A stretch of DNA of 64,000 nt from positions 8,895,135 through 8,959,134 of the forward strand of contig NC_135255.1 of assembly GCF_964204865.1 (NCBI RefSeq). Reading direction: 5' to 3'. A program made the position numbers and the translations under genes. Source of the stretch: Styela clava. Taxonomy: Eukaryota > Chordata > Ascidiacea > Stolidobranchia > Styelidae. Positions 46,943 to 61,300 of this stretch are shown piece by piece; the first letter of the stretch is position 1, and each line of letters begins with the position of its first letter. The notes under the pieces are model-generated. The model did not search any database, was not told the DNA's origin, and saw nothing but the letters and a program-made list of their open reading frames with translations.

Positions 46943-49330
46943 ATTGTTACTATTGTGCTATAATCCTGGTATAAAACTTTAATGCTATCCAATAAATGCA
47001 ATTAAAGAACAGCAGAATTACTCTGCCCCTCATCCACTTTGATAACTTATGGTACCGATGCAGAGATGACTGGTTGATGCCACGATCCCATGCTTTATCC
47101 TAATGCCTCAGTATATCTTTTCAGTTATTTCAACCAACAAAGCCATTCCAAATACGGGAATAAATTCAAAAGAAAATCCTCTATCATAAGCTTCAAAATA
47201 TAGCAAACTGATGACGTAGTAACGCATCACTCATGCGTAGCGAACCGGCCGTGAGCAAACTATATCCAGTTAACTATGATATAAAGGCTTTGCTGCGAGA
47301 CAACGTGTTAGCACCACCTAATGGTTGAGCTTCCGTAAAGAGAATGCAGAAACATGTCATGTAATGCAGGAGTACACAACTCAAATGAGGATACTTGCCA
47401 AATTTTTCAAAATAATATTGTCGCGTGCCGCGCACAGTTGTGATATTGTAAATTAACTCCCGCAAAACAAACAAATTTCAATAATAATACATAATAATAA
47501 CGGATATCTTTTTATTGAAACAATTTAAAGTTCTGAAAAACTGCTGATTTTGATATAAACGTGATATTTTGATGTATATCATAAATATTTTTTTTACAAA
47601 ACCGTTCGCGTGCCACGTTTGGCGTGTCAAATTTGGCACGCGTGCCCCGTGTTGTGCACCCCTGATGTAATGGACCTTTCCCCGACCTGTGACCCCCGGA
47701 ATATTTTTCCTATACTTTACCATTGTAGAATTTTCGGGGCTATTCTAAGAGGGCTTTTGTGAGTTGACGCCTGTAAAATGGGCTATGTGTTTTAAACCAT
47801 CATCATGATTCATCGCATACAACAATCTGTTTTTTAAATGTACCGGTAAAGAATTTTAGCCGACTCTATCACAGCTATTTCTACACAAATTTTTTATTGT
47901 TGCAATTAAATTAAAACTCCTAGGAAGACAGAGTGATCATTGAATTATCTGATTTATATTTAAGTTTCCAAAACACAACTGAACACTAACGAATAGAGCT
48001 CGAAAACGAGGTAATGTTCACGACCACGCTTGAAAATTTGTATGATTGAGAAAAATGTCTGAGCGGATGCGAAAAGGGAGCATTGTTACGTCACTCTTTG
48101 TATCTTGCTGATTGGCCAATGTCACGAAGTAAACAAGGAAGTCGATGCTCGGGGAAAGGTACATTTCTACGACACAAACACATTATAACAGTGAAATAAA
48201 AAGAGTAAAAATAAAACAACAAAGATGGAAAGCACGCGTGAGTACTGGCCTGATGGAGAGGGTATCTAGCGAAATTTTGATTGTTACTTCTGGCCGTTAG
48301 TCGTTGCTTCTGGCTGAGAAACTTGGCATCACAGACTTCAACAATAATGACTTAGGCAGTATATTTTGATGAATATTCTTCTTTACGAATCACTTCTTTT
48401 TTAATTCGATATTGCAACCCTTACAAAATTTGGTTAAAATGTTTATTTTTATTAATTATTTATTGTATATTACGCTGATTATGGAATCAAAATAAACTTA
48501 TACTTACGGAACACGGATTAGTCATTGCTACAGAACTGGACGGAAACATTTGTGCAGGGAGAAATGTGCTGATTTTAGTTTTCTGTCAGCGAATTTCTCA
48601 CCATGCAACACAACTACCGCTGTCTTGTGTCAGTTATATACTGGTTTGTACCAAAATTGCCTTTCGCTCAGCGATTCACTACAAATGCTTTTGTAGTGAT
48701 GTTTTGTGTGATTTGATTATGGCTCACGGCGAGATGATAAAAAATTCTTGTCCTGTTCCAGATTTGCATTGTTGGTGTCAGCTGTGTGCAGACTCTGGAC
48801 TTAAGATAATAAAGAGGTCATCAATCAGCTGGGCCTGTTGTGCTACGCATCGATAAGTATGGTCACGTCATCGTCTCAGCTTGTTTCGTGAGCGTGCTTC
48901 GCTGTCCCCGTATTCCGGATTTCCGTTTGACGCTTTTCTGCCCTTCTAATTTTTTTTATTGTCGCTTACTTTGGTTGTATCTTATTACTTATATTGAAAA
49001 CTATAGTTAATCAGGAAACTTTAGTTCTGTTATTGCTTATGTTATAGTGTAGCCTACCTTGTGTGTAACTTACCAACTTTGTAATACTGTACCGACTGAA
49101 GCAAAATACACAGTACGGTTACGGTACCCGTAACCTGGTACGATAACTCTGTACTGCTGTAACTTCTGAATTTCGAAGGATTAGCCCAAAGGCAGAAAGG
49201 TCTGAAGGTTACCGTACTTCGTACCGGTACCTGTAACAGCTGGATAGTGTTGTGATTTTCTGCTACAGTGCTCTGGGATCTCGTTTTCCTTTGGGCGCTT
49301 TGAAGAGTTTGAAAGTACTCAACTATTAAA

Positions 49331-52300
49331 ATGGAAGCTCCCTTCAATGACATCAAAGCAATTTTCAAGAAACAGAAATCGATTCCCGCAAATAAGGTTT
49401 GTATAGTCTCTTAACACAGTATTAACACCGGTAACACTATACTGCCAGACTGCTGTAACTGTGTAACAGCTTGTTTTGAAAACAATTGCCAATACCGCAA
49501 TACCGATATCTGGTTTCTGTATTCCAGTATTCTGTCATTGGATGATGTGACCGACTGACTGAGGACTTCAAGAATATAACCTATATTTTGTTATTTACCT
49601 ATATCAAAATCTATTCTATAGCTTTTTTTGTATTTCAGTACCAGTATGTACTTTCAGACTTTACAGCTTATGGCAGTATGGTAACTGTTCTGTTACCCGT
49701 ATGTCAATCTGTAATTTTCGTTTAAATACTTTTGATAACACTATTGCTATAACTGTTCTATATCCTATACTGGCATAAGCTATATAACATTTCAACATTT
49801 AGAATGGGATAGGATTTACATATTTATTCATTTATATTTGCATTTAACTGAACTTTTTAGACATGCTTCGATTGTGGAGCCAAGAATCCTACATGGGCCA
49901 GCATAACATATGGAGTATATCTTTGTATTGACTGTTCAGGAACTCACAGATCTCTTGGCGTTCATTTAACTTTTATAAGGTACAATATGTCTTATAGTCT
50001 ACTCTTGTTAACAAGAATTTTTGGAATAACTCATTGGTATTAATTTTTTATCCTGTATTATATTGTATACATTAGATTTTGGCAACGTTTCTGGACTACA
50101 ATCATTTGTTCAGTTAACAGTGCTCGTAACTTGTTAACTACAAAGCCAAAGATAGTTTGTTTTAGGGGACATCATTACTCAATTTTACTGTTTCTTTCCT
50201 GGATTCTGAAATAATGTATTTTTGTCAAATTTCATGGCTATGATATTGTTAAATCATAGCATTTCATAGTCAAATTCATAGTCTGTTTATAGCAGTTAAA
50301 AGTAATTAGGCCTATAGGTTGAGCTCAACTTTAAAATGAGTTTTTGAATCTCAGTTTTTATTCAATAGAGATAACTAAACTTTTGTTAATTATTTGAATT
50401 ATTCAAATCTGTTTTCAATTTAATTATGGATGGTATTGTATAGCTCAACTGTCAAAATGACATTTGGTTTGTTTCATAGGATATCCCATATATAGCTGTA
50501 TCCAGAATTGTTGCTTCTCATTGGGGGTTTATCCAAGAACTTTTAAAGTATTATATATAATTTCTAATTTGCCAAGTTAGACTGTATTAGTTTCAACCCT
50601 CAACTCTCCCCCCTGGTTACAACCCTGCTTTTCATATATATTGCCTACTGTTTTATTTCTATGTTGAAATATTTCTTGAATAGATCTATAGAATTAGATC
50701 AGAAATGGACATGGGAACAATTGCGAAGTATGCAAGTTGGTGGAAACGCAAGTGCCAGAGCATTTTTCCGTTCGCATGGTTGTTCAAGTAATGACAAACA
50801 TGCAAAATATAACAGTCGTGCGGCCGTTTTATACAGAAGTAAACTGAAGGGACTTACTGTAGAGGCAATGAAGAAATATGGAAATTCTGTAAGTGACTGC
50901 AACTTTACTAATTATAATATTTGAACACATTAAACCGTAGATGCATACTTGGGATTAAGAATGTTCATGATTATGGCTTGTGTGTGTCCCTTTTCAATGA
51001 AATTTCTATGAAAGATTTTTTGTATTAAAATCTTGTCGTCTGACTCTTCAACTTCTGAACTGATTTTTGCTCAATCCCCCTCTTTATGTAATCCATAATA
51101 TCAATTATCCCTATGCATTGACTACTAATGTAGAAAGAAGCACTTTTAAGAGTTCTTTATATTTCAGATGATTCATATTCCAACACAAAGTTCTACTGCT
51201 GAACCAACGGTGTCAAGTTCACAAGCAGAAGATGATTTTTTTGCCAAATATAGTGGTGCTTCCCTCAGCAGTGCGGCTTTAAATGTTCGGCATTCGCCCC
51301 AACTTCCCAGAGTCAATGATGGTTTGAAACATGTCTCTTCGTCGCCAGCTATGATAAGTCTTGCAAACTCTGAAATAGGTATCTATCTATTAAAAGTGGC
51401 AAATGACCAGTTATGGAATATTATATTTTTTTGTTTGGTTAATTAAATCTCATTTTTTCCGCACTACCTATTCTGGCTAAGAATGACATAACAACTGAAG
51501 ATGAAGCATTAGTTTGGATTCACTTTTATGTTGTTGTGTTTTAGATTTGTTAATACAGCATTTTAATCTGGAACTCTCTATCAGTAATTGTGAATTTGTT
51601 ATTGAAAAAAATCAAATAAATATTGATATGGAAAATATGTTTCGTTTAAATTGCAGTAAAGTTTTGATAATCGAATTTGTTAATGTTCTAATAATTATAA
51701 TTCAATTCACTATGAAAATTACATTTTTAGATTTATATACAATGTTTTTTGGTTTACTGCTTACAGTAGGTTATGCTTATGATAGGAATATTCACAATGT
51801 GACACATGGAAATGAAATTTAAAAAGTAATTTTATGATTTGATAGCATCATAGACTTAGAAATTGCCTTTGTCAAGCATATTAATGAATTAAACTTACAG
51901 CCATTGGCTGGATTGTCTACCAAGATTTTAATCTTTACAAGCCATGTCACTAGTTTCATATATTATGACCATAAGGCATACATTAAATCCTTTTTTGTCT
52001 CAAAAATTGATTGTGCGTCTTATAAGCTGGTGCGTCTAATGTATGGTATGTCAGGTAGTGCTCTATGCTTCATTGTCGACACCCCAAACCAGTAGGGTAT
52101 CGCATTAAAAACTGTTGCATGCTATAGTCCAGTGCGCTTCGTGTATGAATCAAAACCCTTGTAATACGGTGCATTTATGATTGTATTGTTCGAGTATTTA
52201 ATTTGTACTCATCCATTCAGATGTTGAATTCACGCCAAAATCTGAAAAAGAAAAAGATTTTTTTGGAAGTTTTGATGCTATGAAAGTATCACCCAAAGAG

Positions 52301-55300
52301 AAGAAACCTCAATTATCTAATGGTTCAAAGCAAGATGTCAGTATCTCAGGTAAATAAAGTAAATAAAGACCATACCTAAAAATATTGAGTTGAATTACTG
52401 CTTTTCTTGTACTCTGACAACAGTATATTGAAATATAATGACATAGCTTACTTTTACTATGACAATTCTCTGAATATATATATAGTTTAAATAGTAGATT
52501 CCAGTCACGAAGTTAGTTCTGAATAGATATAGTTTGAATACAGTATAGTTTGTATACCAAAATAATGGGCCAAATAAAATTATCTGCAGAATATGAGTAT
52601 CAGAAGTAGATTTTTTATTCGGACTACACCAGTTCTCCATATTTGTAGGGGAAGGAATTAGTTTCTGGTTATACAAGTTAATTGTTTCTCTCAAACCCTT
52701 CCCAACTGTTTATCATCTTTGGATGTATGAGTTTACTGCATTTCGTTCTCATGAGGAAATTTGTAATTAAATTCTGATTTCTGACCGAGGTTTTATTTTG
52801 CTCATCGGTGTAATTATCAGCAAACACTTTCAATAATTTTTGTAATCACAGGTCCGAGTGTCCATGCAGCTTTGAGTCATTGGAGTACGGGAGGTAGCGA
52901 AATTCCTTCAGGTGCATCTTTAAGTTCATCACTCGCAAATGAAAAGAAAAAAGCTTCACAAGAAAGTGCCAAATCAAGAGAAGAGGAGTTTTTTAAAGCA
53001 TATGGCGGTTCAAAGCAGCCCGTGGATTCAAAATCCAACACAAAATTATTAGACGCGGCACTAAATGATTTAGTTACGGATAGGACTACTGAAAAAATCT
53101 CTAAACTGGATACCGTCGATAAAACTGATAATGTTGATGATGATTGGCCAGTTATGGATGACGAAACGCCTGTTTCAAAAAGTACGCCGTCTATTATTAA
53201 ACAGAACACCACTTCGTCACAATCACCCCAATCCAGTCAAGGACCAAGCGTAGTATTTTTATCTTCACCGGCATCGAACCAGTCGACAGGAAAATCTTCA
53301 ATCATTGTGACAAAGAAGAAAAAAGGTAATTGTTTTTGTTAGTAGTTTCTGTTAATAACACTTCCGCTTTTTTCATCTGTTATATTTGTAAACCATTTAG
53401 TATTATGAGTTTTAGTAACTCTGAATAAGATCCAAACTTTTTAATTTTTGAAACAATTTTGGTGTTAATAAAGGAGGTTATTAGGCGAATTTAGATGTAC
53501 ATTTCAAGTTTTCATATTGTTTTTTTCATCATCAGCTGGGCTAGGTGCAAAAAGAGGAAGCATTGGAGCTCAAAAAGTAAAAACTGATTTTAAAAACTTA
53601 GAAGATTCTGCTAAAGAAAGTGAGAGATTGGCTGCTGCTCAACCCAAACCAAGACCACAACAAAAGCAAGAGTGAGTCCAGTCTGATAACTGATAACAAT
53701 AGAAATAATTTTTAGTGCTAATAAATATTTTGTCGAATAACATTTCTCCAATTATCATGTTGGTATCTGTAGATCAGGGTTTCTCAAACTTGGATCCGTG
53801 ATGACTGCACAGGGGGTCCGCAACAATATAAAAAGAGTCTGAAACATATACAAATAGATTATAATCTTATCGAATTGCCATTAGCCTGCCAGTATTCAAC
53901 GTTAGTATGTATTGATTCAGAATTTCATGAGTTTTATTTTGCAAAGGAAACATTAGATTTACAAACTGGGGCCCGCGGCTCAAAAAGTTTGGGAAACCCT
54001 GTTAGACTATATTGACATTGATTAATTTTATGCACATTTCACTGAACCAGTTTCCTTACAGAAAAAAGCAAATACCTTAGTATAACAAGGTTTTTCTATG
54101 TACTACTAGTCTACCATCGTGCTTTTTTGATCTCATGGGTTATAGATTTGAGTAACCAACTATATTTCATTTATTGTTAACAACTTTATCAATCATAATT
54201 TCATATTAAAGAACATGTACTCGCTATTTCAAAATGTCTAATATTTATTCTATCATGTGAAATGGACTTTGTACCTCAAAGCAGAGAACACAAGTACTTT
54301 TATACGTTTGTTGCCCTTATCCTATATAGTCCATTTAGATTTTATTATTTTGTAATATTCAATGGTAGTCATGAAGATACAATAGTAGTGTAAAAATTGT
54401 CATTTCTTCGTTTTTTAGTTTAGCTGTTCCCAGCTTTTCGTACATTACTCTCTATGCACGTTTTGGATCTCTTTTTCCCATTTGTTGTTATGTAGGCTAT
54501 TACAATAATCTCAAATAATTAAACAATATTAGTAAATTCAAGGGGGTAGGCCAGTTATAGATAATAAACTGTGTTATTGGGCCAGAGGCTCAAAACTCAA
54601 TATGAAAAGCTTCGAATAAAAAACATTATATTTACAAAAGCCAGTTCAACAGCTAGGCTAACATTTGTATATTAATAAGTAACATACAATAATAATTATG
54701 ACGTTCTTTTTATCGCTATTTTCAACGGAACTTTATATCCATAAATGCTCAAGTAATATCAGCAGACACAAGTGGGCCGCATGAAACACTCCGAGGACTC
54801 GTGGGTCGTAGTTTGGAACCCCTGCCTGTTTTGATGTTATTATCATTGATATTTGCTTTAGGCTTTCAAGTATGTTGACATATCAGAACGGGGGTACAAA
54901 ATCCAAAACTGTAGTGCCAGAACATAAGAAAGAAATGTCAGATAGATTGGGAATGGGATTTTCTGGCAACAGAGGAATCTCACATTCAGCAGATATGGAG
55001 ACTATTGAACAGGTGTGAAGTATGCTTAATTGCTTCATGTACAAAAATAGCTTGTTTGCATTCCATAGAATGCTAGCGATCATTTTGCATAATTAGTGTT
55101 GTCAGATTCCAATCAATTTCAAATTTGAACTATTTGAAAATGGAAGAAGTAGCTGGAAAGCTATTACTTCTACTCTGTTGTTTTGTTTCAATTTGGAGTC
55201 CCATAGGACCCAATATTCCAATGTTTTTCCCCAGTATATTGGACGATAAACTTAGATACTTATACAATGTATACTTAATTACTCTCACAAAAAGAATGGG

Positions 55301-58300
55301 CACTCCCGTAGTATATGTACCGGGCAAATTAAGGTTAGGCCATAATTTTATTCAGATTTTCCTCAAGCTTTCCGGTTGAACTGAGAAAATTTTAGTTTTA
55401 TTACAAGTTCGAGGACTGTCTGTGTTAGGTTTCAGGCCCTTTATACAACTTGATGTAGAGTAGGCGAACAAAATTAGTTACCTCCATATTGCTGCATACA
55501 CTTGTGGAGCGCCAAAGAATGAGCCTACAAATTAATAAAGTAGTATTAGTTTGTTCTGTTCTGAGAGCCCTTTTTTTCAATGTTATTTTTTTTCATGGAT
55601 GCTTCGATTTCAGGAGGGAGTTAATGGAAGAAGGAACAGAAATCGTGGAGATGGACGACGTAAAAACAGATATCTTGATGACGATTTTGAAAGTGATGAT
55701 GACGATGATTTTGTAATTGTGCGACAAGTAAAATTATTTGCATGTTTCTTTCCTTTGTCTTTGCATTTTCAGCTTTGGTGAATAATGGTGATACGCAGCA
55801 CTTGTCACGCTTGCAATGCCGTAGTTGGTTTAGAATTTGGTTGATGTAAATCACAATTCCCATATATGTTTTTCTGATTTGTAATATAAAAATCATAAAA
55901 TATCTTCTAGCCTTTGTGCTACGTATCTCCACTCTAGTCTGGGTGTAATATCCCCGCCGCTTAGGCTGTAGCAATATTGGGTTTAAGTGCTAATAAAGGA
56001 ATGGTTTCCTGTTGGCTGTTATAAATCATATTTAATTCCTACCAGTGCATAGCTTCTTGTCTAGAGTCTTGCTCAGAGTGATGGCATTATGAAAGTATTT
56101 TGTATATTTTTCAGTTTTTCATTATTGGTGAAAGGTTACAATAGGCATGAATAGCAGTGATAATAAGTTTCGGTGAATGTTGTCAAGTACAATTCTGACC
56201 AGTTGCTTTGCTTTCACCTAACAAAGTTTTGCATACATAGATATGTAAAACCTAGAACAAAACTACTATAGGACTAGAAATCTTGTTGCTTCTGCAAAAA
56301 CTGGTGTTAAATATTTAATACACACTATCGCTACTTAAGTTTGGCTTTCTATTTTTTTCTGCATGGCCTTTTATTTTAAATTATTATTTTTCGTTGATTA
56401 TGACAATATATTTCATTTCGATTCATTTCAATTTATTTCTATCTTAGGCAATGTCACAGAGAGAAGACAGCTATCGGAATGGAAATTCATACAGAAATGA
56501 AAGGTAATGGTCTATTTTGCTCACCAACTAGTTCGTTTGTTTCTGAGAATTATATCATTGCTGGATAAAATAATTTTATAAGGTTTATAGTCCATTTACC
56601 CACATTACTGTTGTTGTTTAATTTGAAACATTGTGAAAAAAACGCCAAATGTTTACTCATTGAATGGTTCCTAGTTTGAATCAGGCATTCAAATTCTATC
56701 GAGACAGTAGGCTACTTATATTCAAATACTTTTGCATGAAATTAGTTTTGTGTACATAGTATGACCCATATTTATATTTGGAAACCAGTGTTCACTATTA
56801 GCGCACTTTTTTGCGAAAATTGCGAAGCACTTTCGCAACTTTTTTTAGGGACTGCGAAATAGCACTTTTTTCCGATTTTGAAGAGAAATAGCACTTTTTT
56901 CCGATTTTGAATGGAATAAAAATTCAAAGTTAACAAATATTTTCGAGTATTAAGTTGACAAATAAGTAACATACTGGTACTTTTGTAACTCAATTCTGCA
57001 TATCATAACGATATTTACCGGAATTCTAACCTATGAGATGCAGACATAGGAGATAAAGCTTTTGCATTAACGACAAAATTCTTGTTTATAATATGATTAT
57101 TATACAAGCACACGGATTCCGCTTCTCCCGCAAAAAACGCTCTCGGGGCGTTTCTTTGAACGAGAGTGGTCATGTGACTATCAATGATATCGATGAATTC
57201 AAAATGACTATAAAAAGTGTTAGTAAGGTGTTATAGTCACTTTGGATGAATTGTGACCAAACTGCACGATTTTCAAATCAGACTTAACTTTTAGCAGCAT
57301 GTCACAGATTTGCAAAATCAACAAATTCACAAAATACCATTAAGTGCCATTTTATTGTAATCACAATGTTGAAAGGACGTGGCATTTTCCGGAATTTTGC
57401 GATATTTACACAACTATTTCTCATTGATATGCGAGGAGGGGTGGGCATAAACGTGGTGGAAACATTAAAAAATCGGCAACAAAGCCTTTTTACTGGTTAA
57501 TTCCGTTGTAATAGCTAATTGTTCTTGTCACCGATCGTTTTGGCGGCGATATCCAGGTTTTGGGTAATCTATATTCCCGCCCTCTCTTTTTTACAAATAT
57601 GAATTCTTGTGGGTCGGCGGACATCGAAGTTTTATATTTCGGGTTTACCCGTTCGTTCACATCGGCAACAGCTGTTGAAGACATTGAGGACTCAAATTAA
57701 CATTTGCGCTGGCTTTAATATTACCTATCAAGATTGTAAATTTACCGTCCCAATTTTATGTGAATGGTAATATTATTGTCCATACCGTGATGCAGATATT
57801 TATTAGGACGATAATTAACTTTCTCATGTATTTCTATGGTGATAAACTTCGCAAATCTGAAATTGTGCCAATCCTGAATGTTGATTTGAAATAGTGATTG
57901 AATAATTCGGCTATAAAGGCATTTCTGCGTGGTCATAAGACGAGATGACGTTAATGAACAGCACTTCTTTTGCAGGATATTTTAGGTATGCGACTTAAAG
58001 CTAAAAAGATTGGGCTCGAGTGCCTAATAGAGGTCAGGCGCTAATTGTAACTAATTCCCTCAAGTTTCAACGTGTTTTCAACAAAACAATACCCCGGCGA
58101 TAATTATAGCTAAAATGTTACCGAGCAATTCACAATTTTATTTATGGAATTTGCAAATTCACCAGTTTCTTGACGATTTTGATATTGTCACGCCCTAATT
58201 ATTCGTGCAAAAAATACTCCCCTTCTTCCGCGGCGGTTTGACGGGTTCTTTGTTCCATTCTTCAGAAAGTTCTGACACGGGGATATAGAATACTGAATCC

Positions 58301-61300
58301 GGAGGGTTGAATCCCTGTCCACTTACTGGTGATTTTCCGTTTTAAAATGCGTGAAACATTCTCTATTTTAAATTAAATGACGTTTCGCGGGCTAGAGTTC
58401 TCCCCGAAAATGATGTGTTCCAGACGTTAGTTAGACGATAGATAAAACATTAAATTAATAATTTTCGTGACGCACCGTTTTCGAAAATACAAAGTTATAT
58501 CGCAAAAAATGCCTTATGATACATTTGGAATGAAACATTATTTACGGTGAATTCAGATCACATTTTACTCTCCATGACACCCGGTATCCGAAAATACAGT
58601 TGTATCTCGAAAAATGTGTTTTGTTACATTTAAAATAAAACATTTTTGCGATTAATTTAGATCCTATTTTACTTTTCAGGACACCCGTTTTTGATAATAC
58701 AAGGTTATATCGCAAAATGTGTTTTGTTACATTCAAAATAAAACATTTTTGCAATTAATTTAGATCAAATTTTACCTTTCATTAATAATAATTTTCAACA
58801 AAACAATACCCCGACGGTCATTAAAGCTGAATTCGTTACCGAATAATTCGCAATTTTATTTACTGAATTTGCAATTTCAAGATCTCACTTGACGATTTTG
58901 ATGATGTCATGCCCTAATTATTACTGCTTAAATGCCTCAAAATACAACAAATGTAATCATTTTCGACGATAACAGGCGCAACAATTCGTAAACGAGCCGT
59001 TATAACGAAATTCGCGATTGATTTTACCTCTCTCTTGTTTACAATTTTAACATCCCGCCGGCCATGTATGGTCGAATAAAATGTTCACATATTCGAAACA
59101 TGACTTGGCCAAGGAGGGAAGGGCTCACTAAAGAGCTAATAGAAAGTACATACGCGAGGGTATGATATTAATATCGAGGATATTTGTGAGCATATCACAG
59201 GACGGAAATATTTTGCACCCGGCTGTTTGTTGGCAGAACAACTATACGCTAAAGTTAATTGATCGAATACAGGGAAGTATTTATTTATCATCTCACTTGC
59301 GAACATCGAGGTTTTGGCGGAATTGTACGATCATGTTGTCTTCCTTAAATAATAACTTTTTCAATAAATGTTCATTTTACTTTTGCGTCTCTATTATATG
59401 TCTGGTTTTCATTTATTTTAAATTCGAAATTGTCCGAAATACTCCAACAGGTGTATAGGTACAATTATAATAGTACTTACCAAAGTACCTACCAGGGAAG
59501 TTTAGTACACACGATGTGTAAAGGGCGTCGTAACTCCCGTTTATTAATTATAATTTTTTTTTACATTCTGCTTAAGAAACAACGGCAGTCATCTCACGTA
59601 ACTCTCGCGACCAAATATTTTTTGTTTTGTATGGCATCGTCTTGGCGACGAATTTATTGCCGACTGAATTTTCATTGTGTTTTAGGTTAGTTATTTTCTG
59701 TTTGTTGGTTTCTAAACTTTACAAACTTGGGTAGCAATTACTATTAATGTGAGATTTGTGCATATGAACGATTGAATATCGCGACTGGATGTCCGATATC
59801 TGAGAATGCGTAATTCTCTTTCAACATTAATTTTCAGGATATCAGCGTTCATGTGGTCGAATAAAAATTATTTATCAAATGGATTGGTATTTCGAGACAC
59901 TCTCAAAATTATTTGGGATCCATTATCATATCATTCATTTATTTTTTATATTCATGTTTTTCTCAAGAATCACCCTTGTTATATTTAGTGTACCTTCGCA
60001 AAAGAAAACTCTTTGATGTCATTGTTCCTATTAGTGTAATTGAAATATATGGAAACCTCGCAAGTGGCGTTGTGATGCGAATATTTGATACTAGGTCAGC
60101 AGCATTACAAAGAGTGCTATTTATGAATGCTGAAAGTACATGACATTACTAAACCTTTTGCCAATATATGATGTTTTCTGCCCGATTTAAACTAACTCGC
60201 ACGCAAACCAAGGCAAGTGGACATTTAAAAATTACTTGTCTTTGGGTAAGCTCTGAAATAATATAATATAAATGTAAATGAGAAATTAGGTCACGCTAGC
60301 TCACGAAACAAGGATGTTCAAGGAGGATTTTCAAAGTGATCTTGTGTAATATTTCGGAGAAAAAAGTTTGAAAGGAAAGTAGGTCAACCTATCTCCTAAA
60401 ACAGGGGAGTATCCTGCATAATATTTCGGAGGGAACGTAAGTTAACCTATCTTTCAAAACAGCGGGTGCCGACTTTCAAAGTGGTTCAAAATCACAAATG
60501 AATAATTATCAGATTAGGTTTAGAGATGAATCGAAAAGTTGAATTTCCAGCGCACCTAACCCTAATTAGTTGATTGCTATTTATATTTGGGGGGGGGGGG
60601 TTTGCACCGGATTTGTACAAACGATCCACCCTGTAACTAATATGGTTTCCAGCCGGCCTCGTGTCTGTTAGATGGAAGGAGTAACTAATGTGAAAGTCTT
60701 TGCTGTTTACGCGAGTAAGCAACTGACACCGTGATACATTGCATGAAAGTTTTGTCCGCGGCAGGTGTTAGCAGATGTCATTTCGTTGCCGATGAATTTG
60801 CTTGTTTTAATTAAACATGAATTCCCTTAAAGGGAACTCGGTTAACGAAAAGGCTTCTCTTTAATTCATAATATTAACCGGAGGAGCCCTTTTTCGAGTA
60901 TCTATGCCGTTTTAAATGGGTTATATGAAAGGCTAGGGCACCTAACTTGTTAAAATCGGCAAAAGCACTTTCGCACTTTTTTTTTGGACTGCGAAGCACT
61001 TTCGCACTCATAATTTGCTTAGAGTTAACACTGTTGGAAACCATTATTCCCCATCCCTTCAAATTGAAGATGTAAAATCAGATAGTATGCAAAATGCTTA
61101 AAGATAAACTATACCTAAAATGTTCAGGTGGGAGTTGTTAGAATATATATGAGCACCAAGGATGTCCAAAACGAACCGAATATTCGAATACATTTAAAAA
61201 TTGGGGCACTCCCGTAGTATGTGACCAAGATGGCGGACACCAGAGCGTAGTATGTGTACCATGTTAGGGTTAAGCCATGATTTCAGGTACAACTACTACG

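Larger units (their letters stand above)
45369..48157. mobile_element. 2.8 kb structure with ~365 bp inverted arms
   Basis: The left arm 45369-45730 is the diverged reverse complement of 47785-48157. Shared blocks include TTTCCCCGAGCATCGACTT, AGTGACGTAACAATG, AATATAAATCAGATAATTCA, AGGAGTTTTAATTTAATTG and CTAAAATTCTTTACCGGT. Long arms suggest a DNA transposon with long terminal repeats, or two opposed copies of one repeat. A smaller hAT MITE (45945-46120) and a short open frame (46730-46942) lie inside. No transposase signature was found, nor a clear target duplication. Confidence 0.75.
43922..49330. other. Transposon-rich intergenic region
   Basis: Begins with the 3' UTR of the Nramp gene (to about 44220). 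44220-45360 is featureless to me. 45369-48157 is an inverted-arm structure listed separately. 48200-49000 has a 96-codon open frame (48566-48856) with many cysteines that I do not recognise. 49060-49330, just upstream of the ARFGAP start, is rich in GTACCGGTAC-like words. Confidence 0.5.
56786..61033. mobile_element. 4.2 kb hAT-family insertion in ARFGAP intron 10
   Basis: The left end CAGTGTTCACTATTAGCGCAC and right end, in reverse complement CAGTGTTAACTCTAAGC, share the terminal CAGTGTT. Both ends carry GCGAAGCACTTTCGCA blocks and T-runs just inside. The flanking 8 bp TTGGAAAC is identical on both sides (56778-56785 and 61034-61041). The interior has only short open frames, tandem repeats and a G12 run, so no active transposase is encoded. 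It accounts for most of the 5.9 kb intron. Confidence 0.85.

Noticed and set aside
47580-47675. hAT-like terminus (GGGGTGCACAACACGG in reverse)
   Set aside because: Only one end is visible and no target duplication was found, so no element boundaries could be given.
55489-55716. Open frame over ARFGAP exon 9 in another reading frame
   Set aside because: The real exon 55614-55727 uses a different frame, with agreeing splice phases and an acidic stretch.
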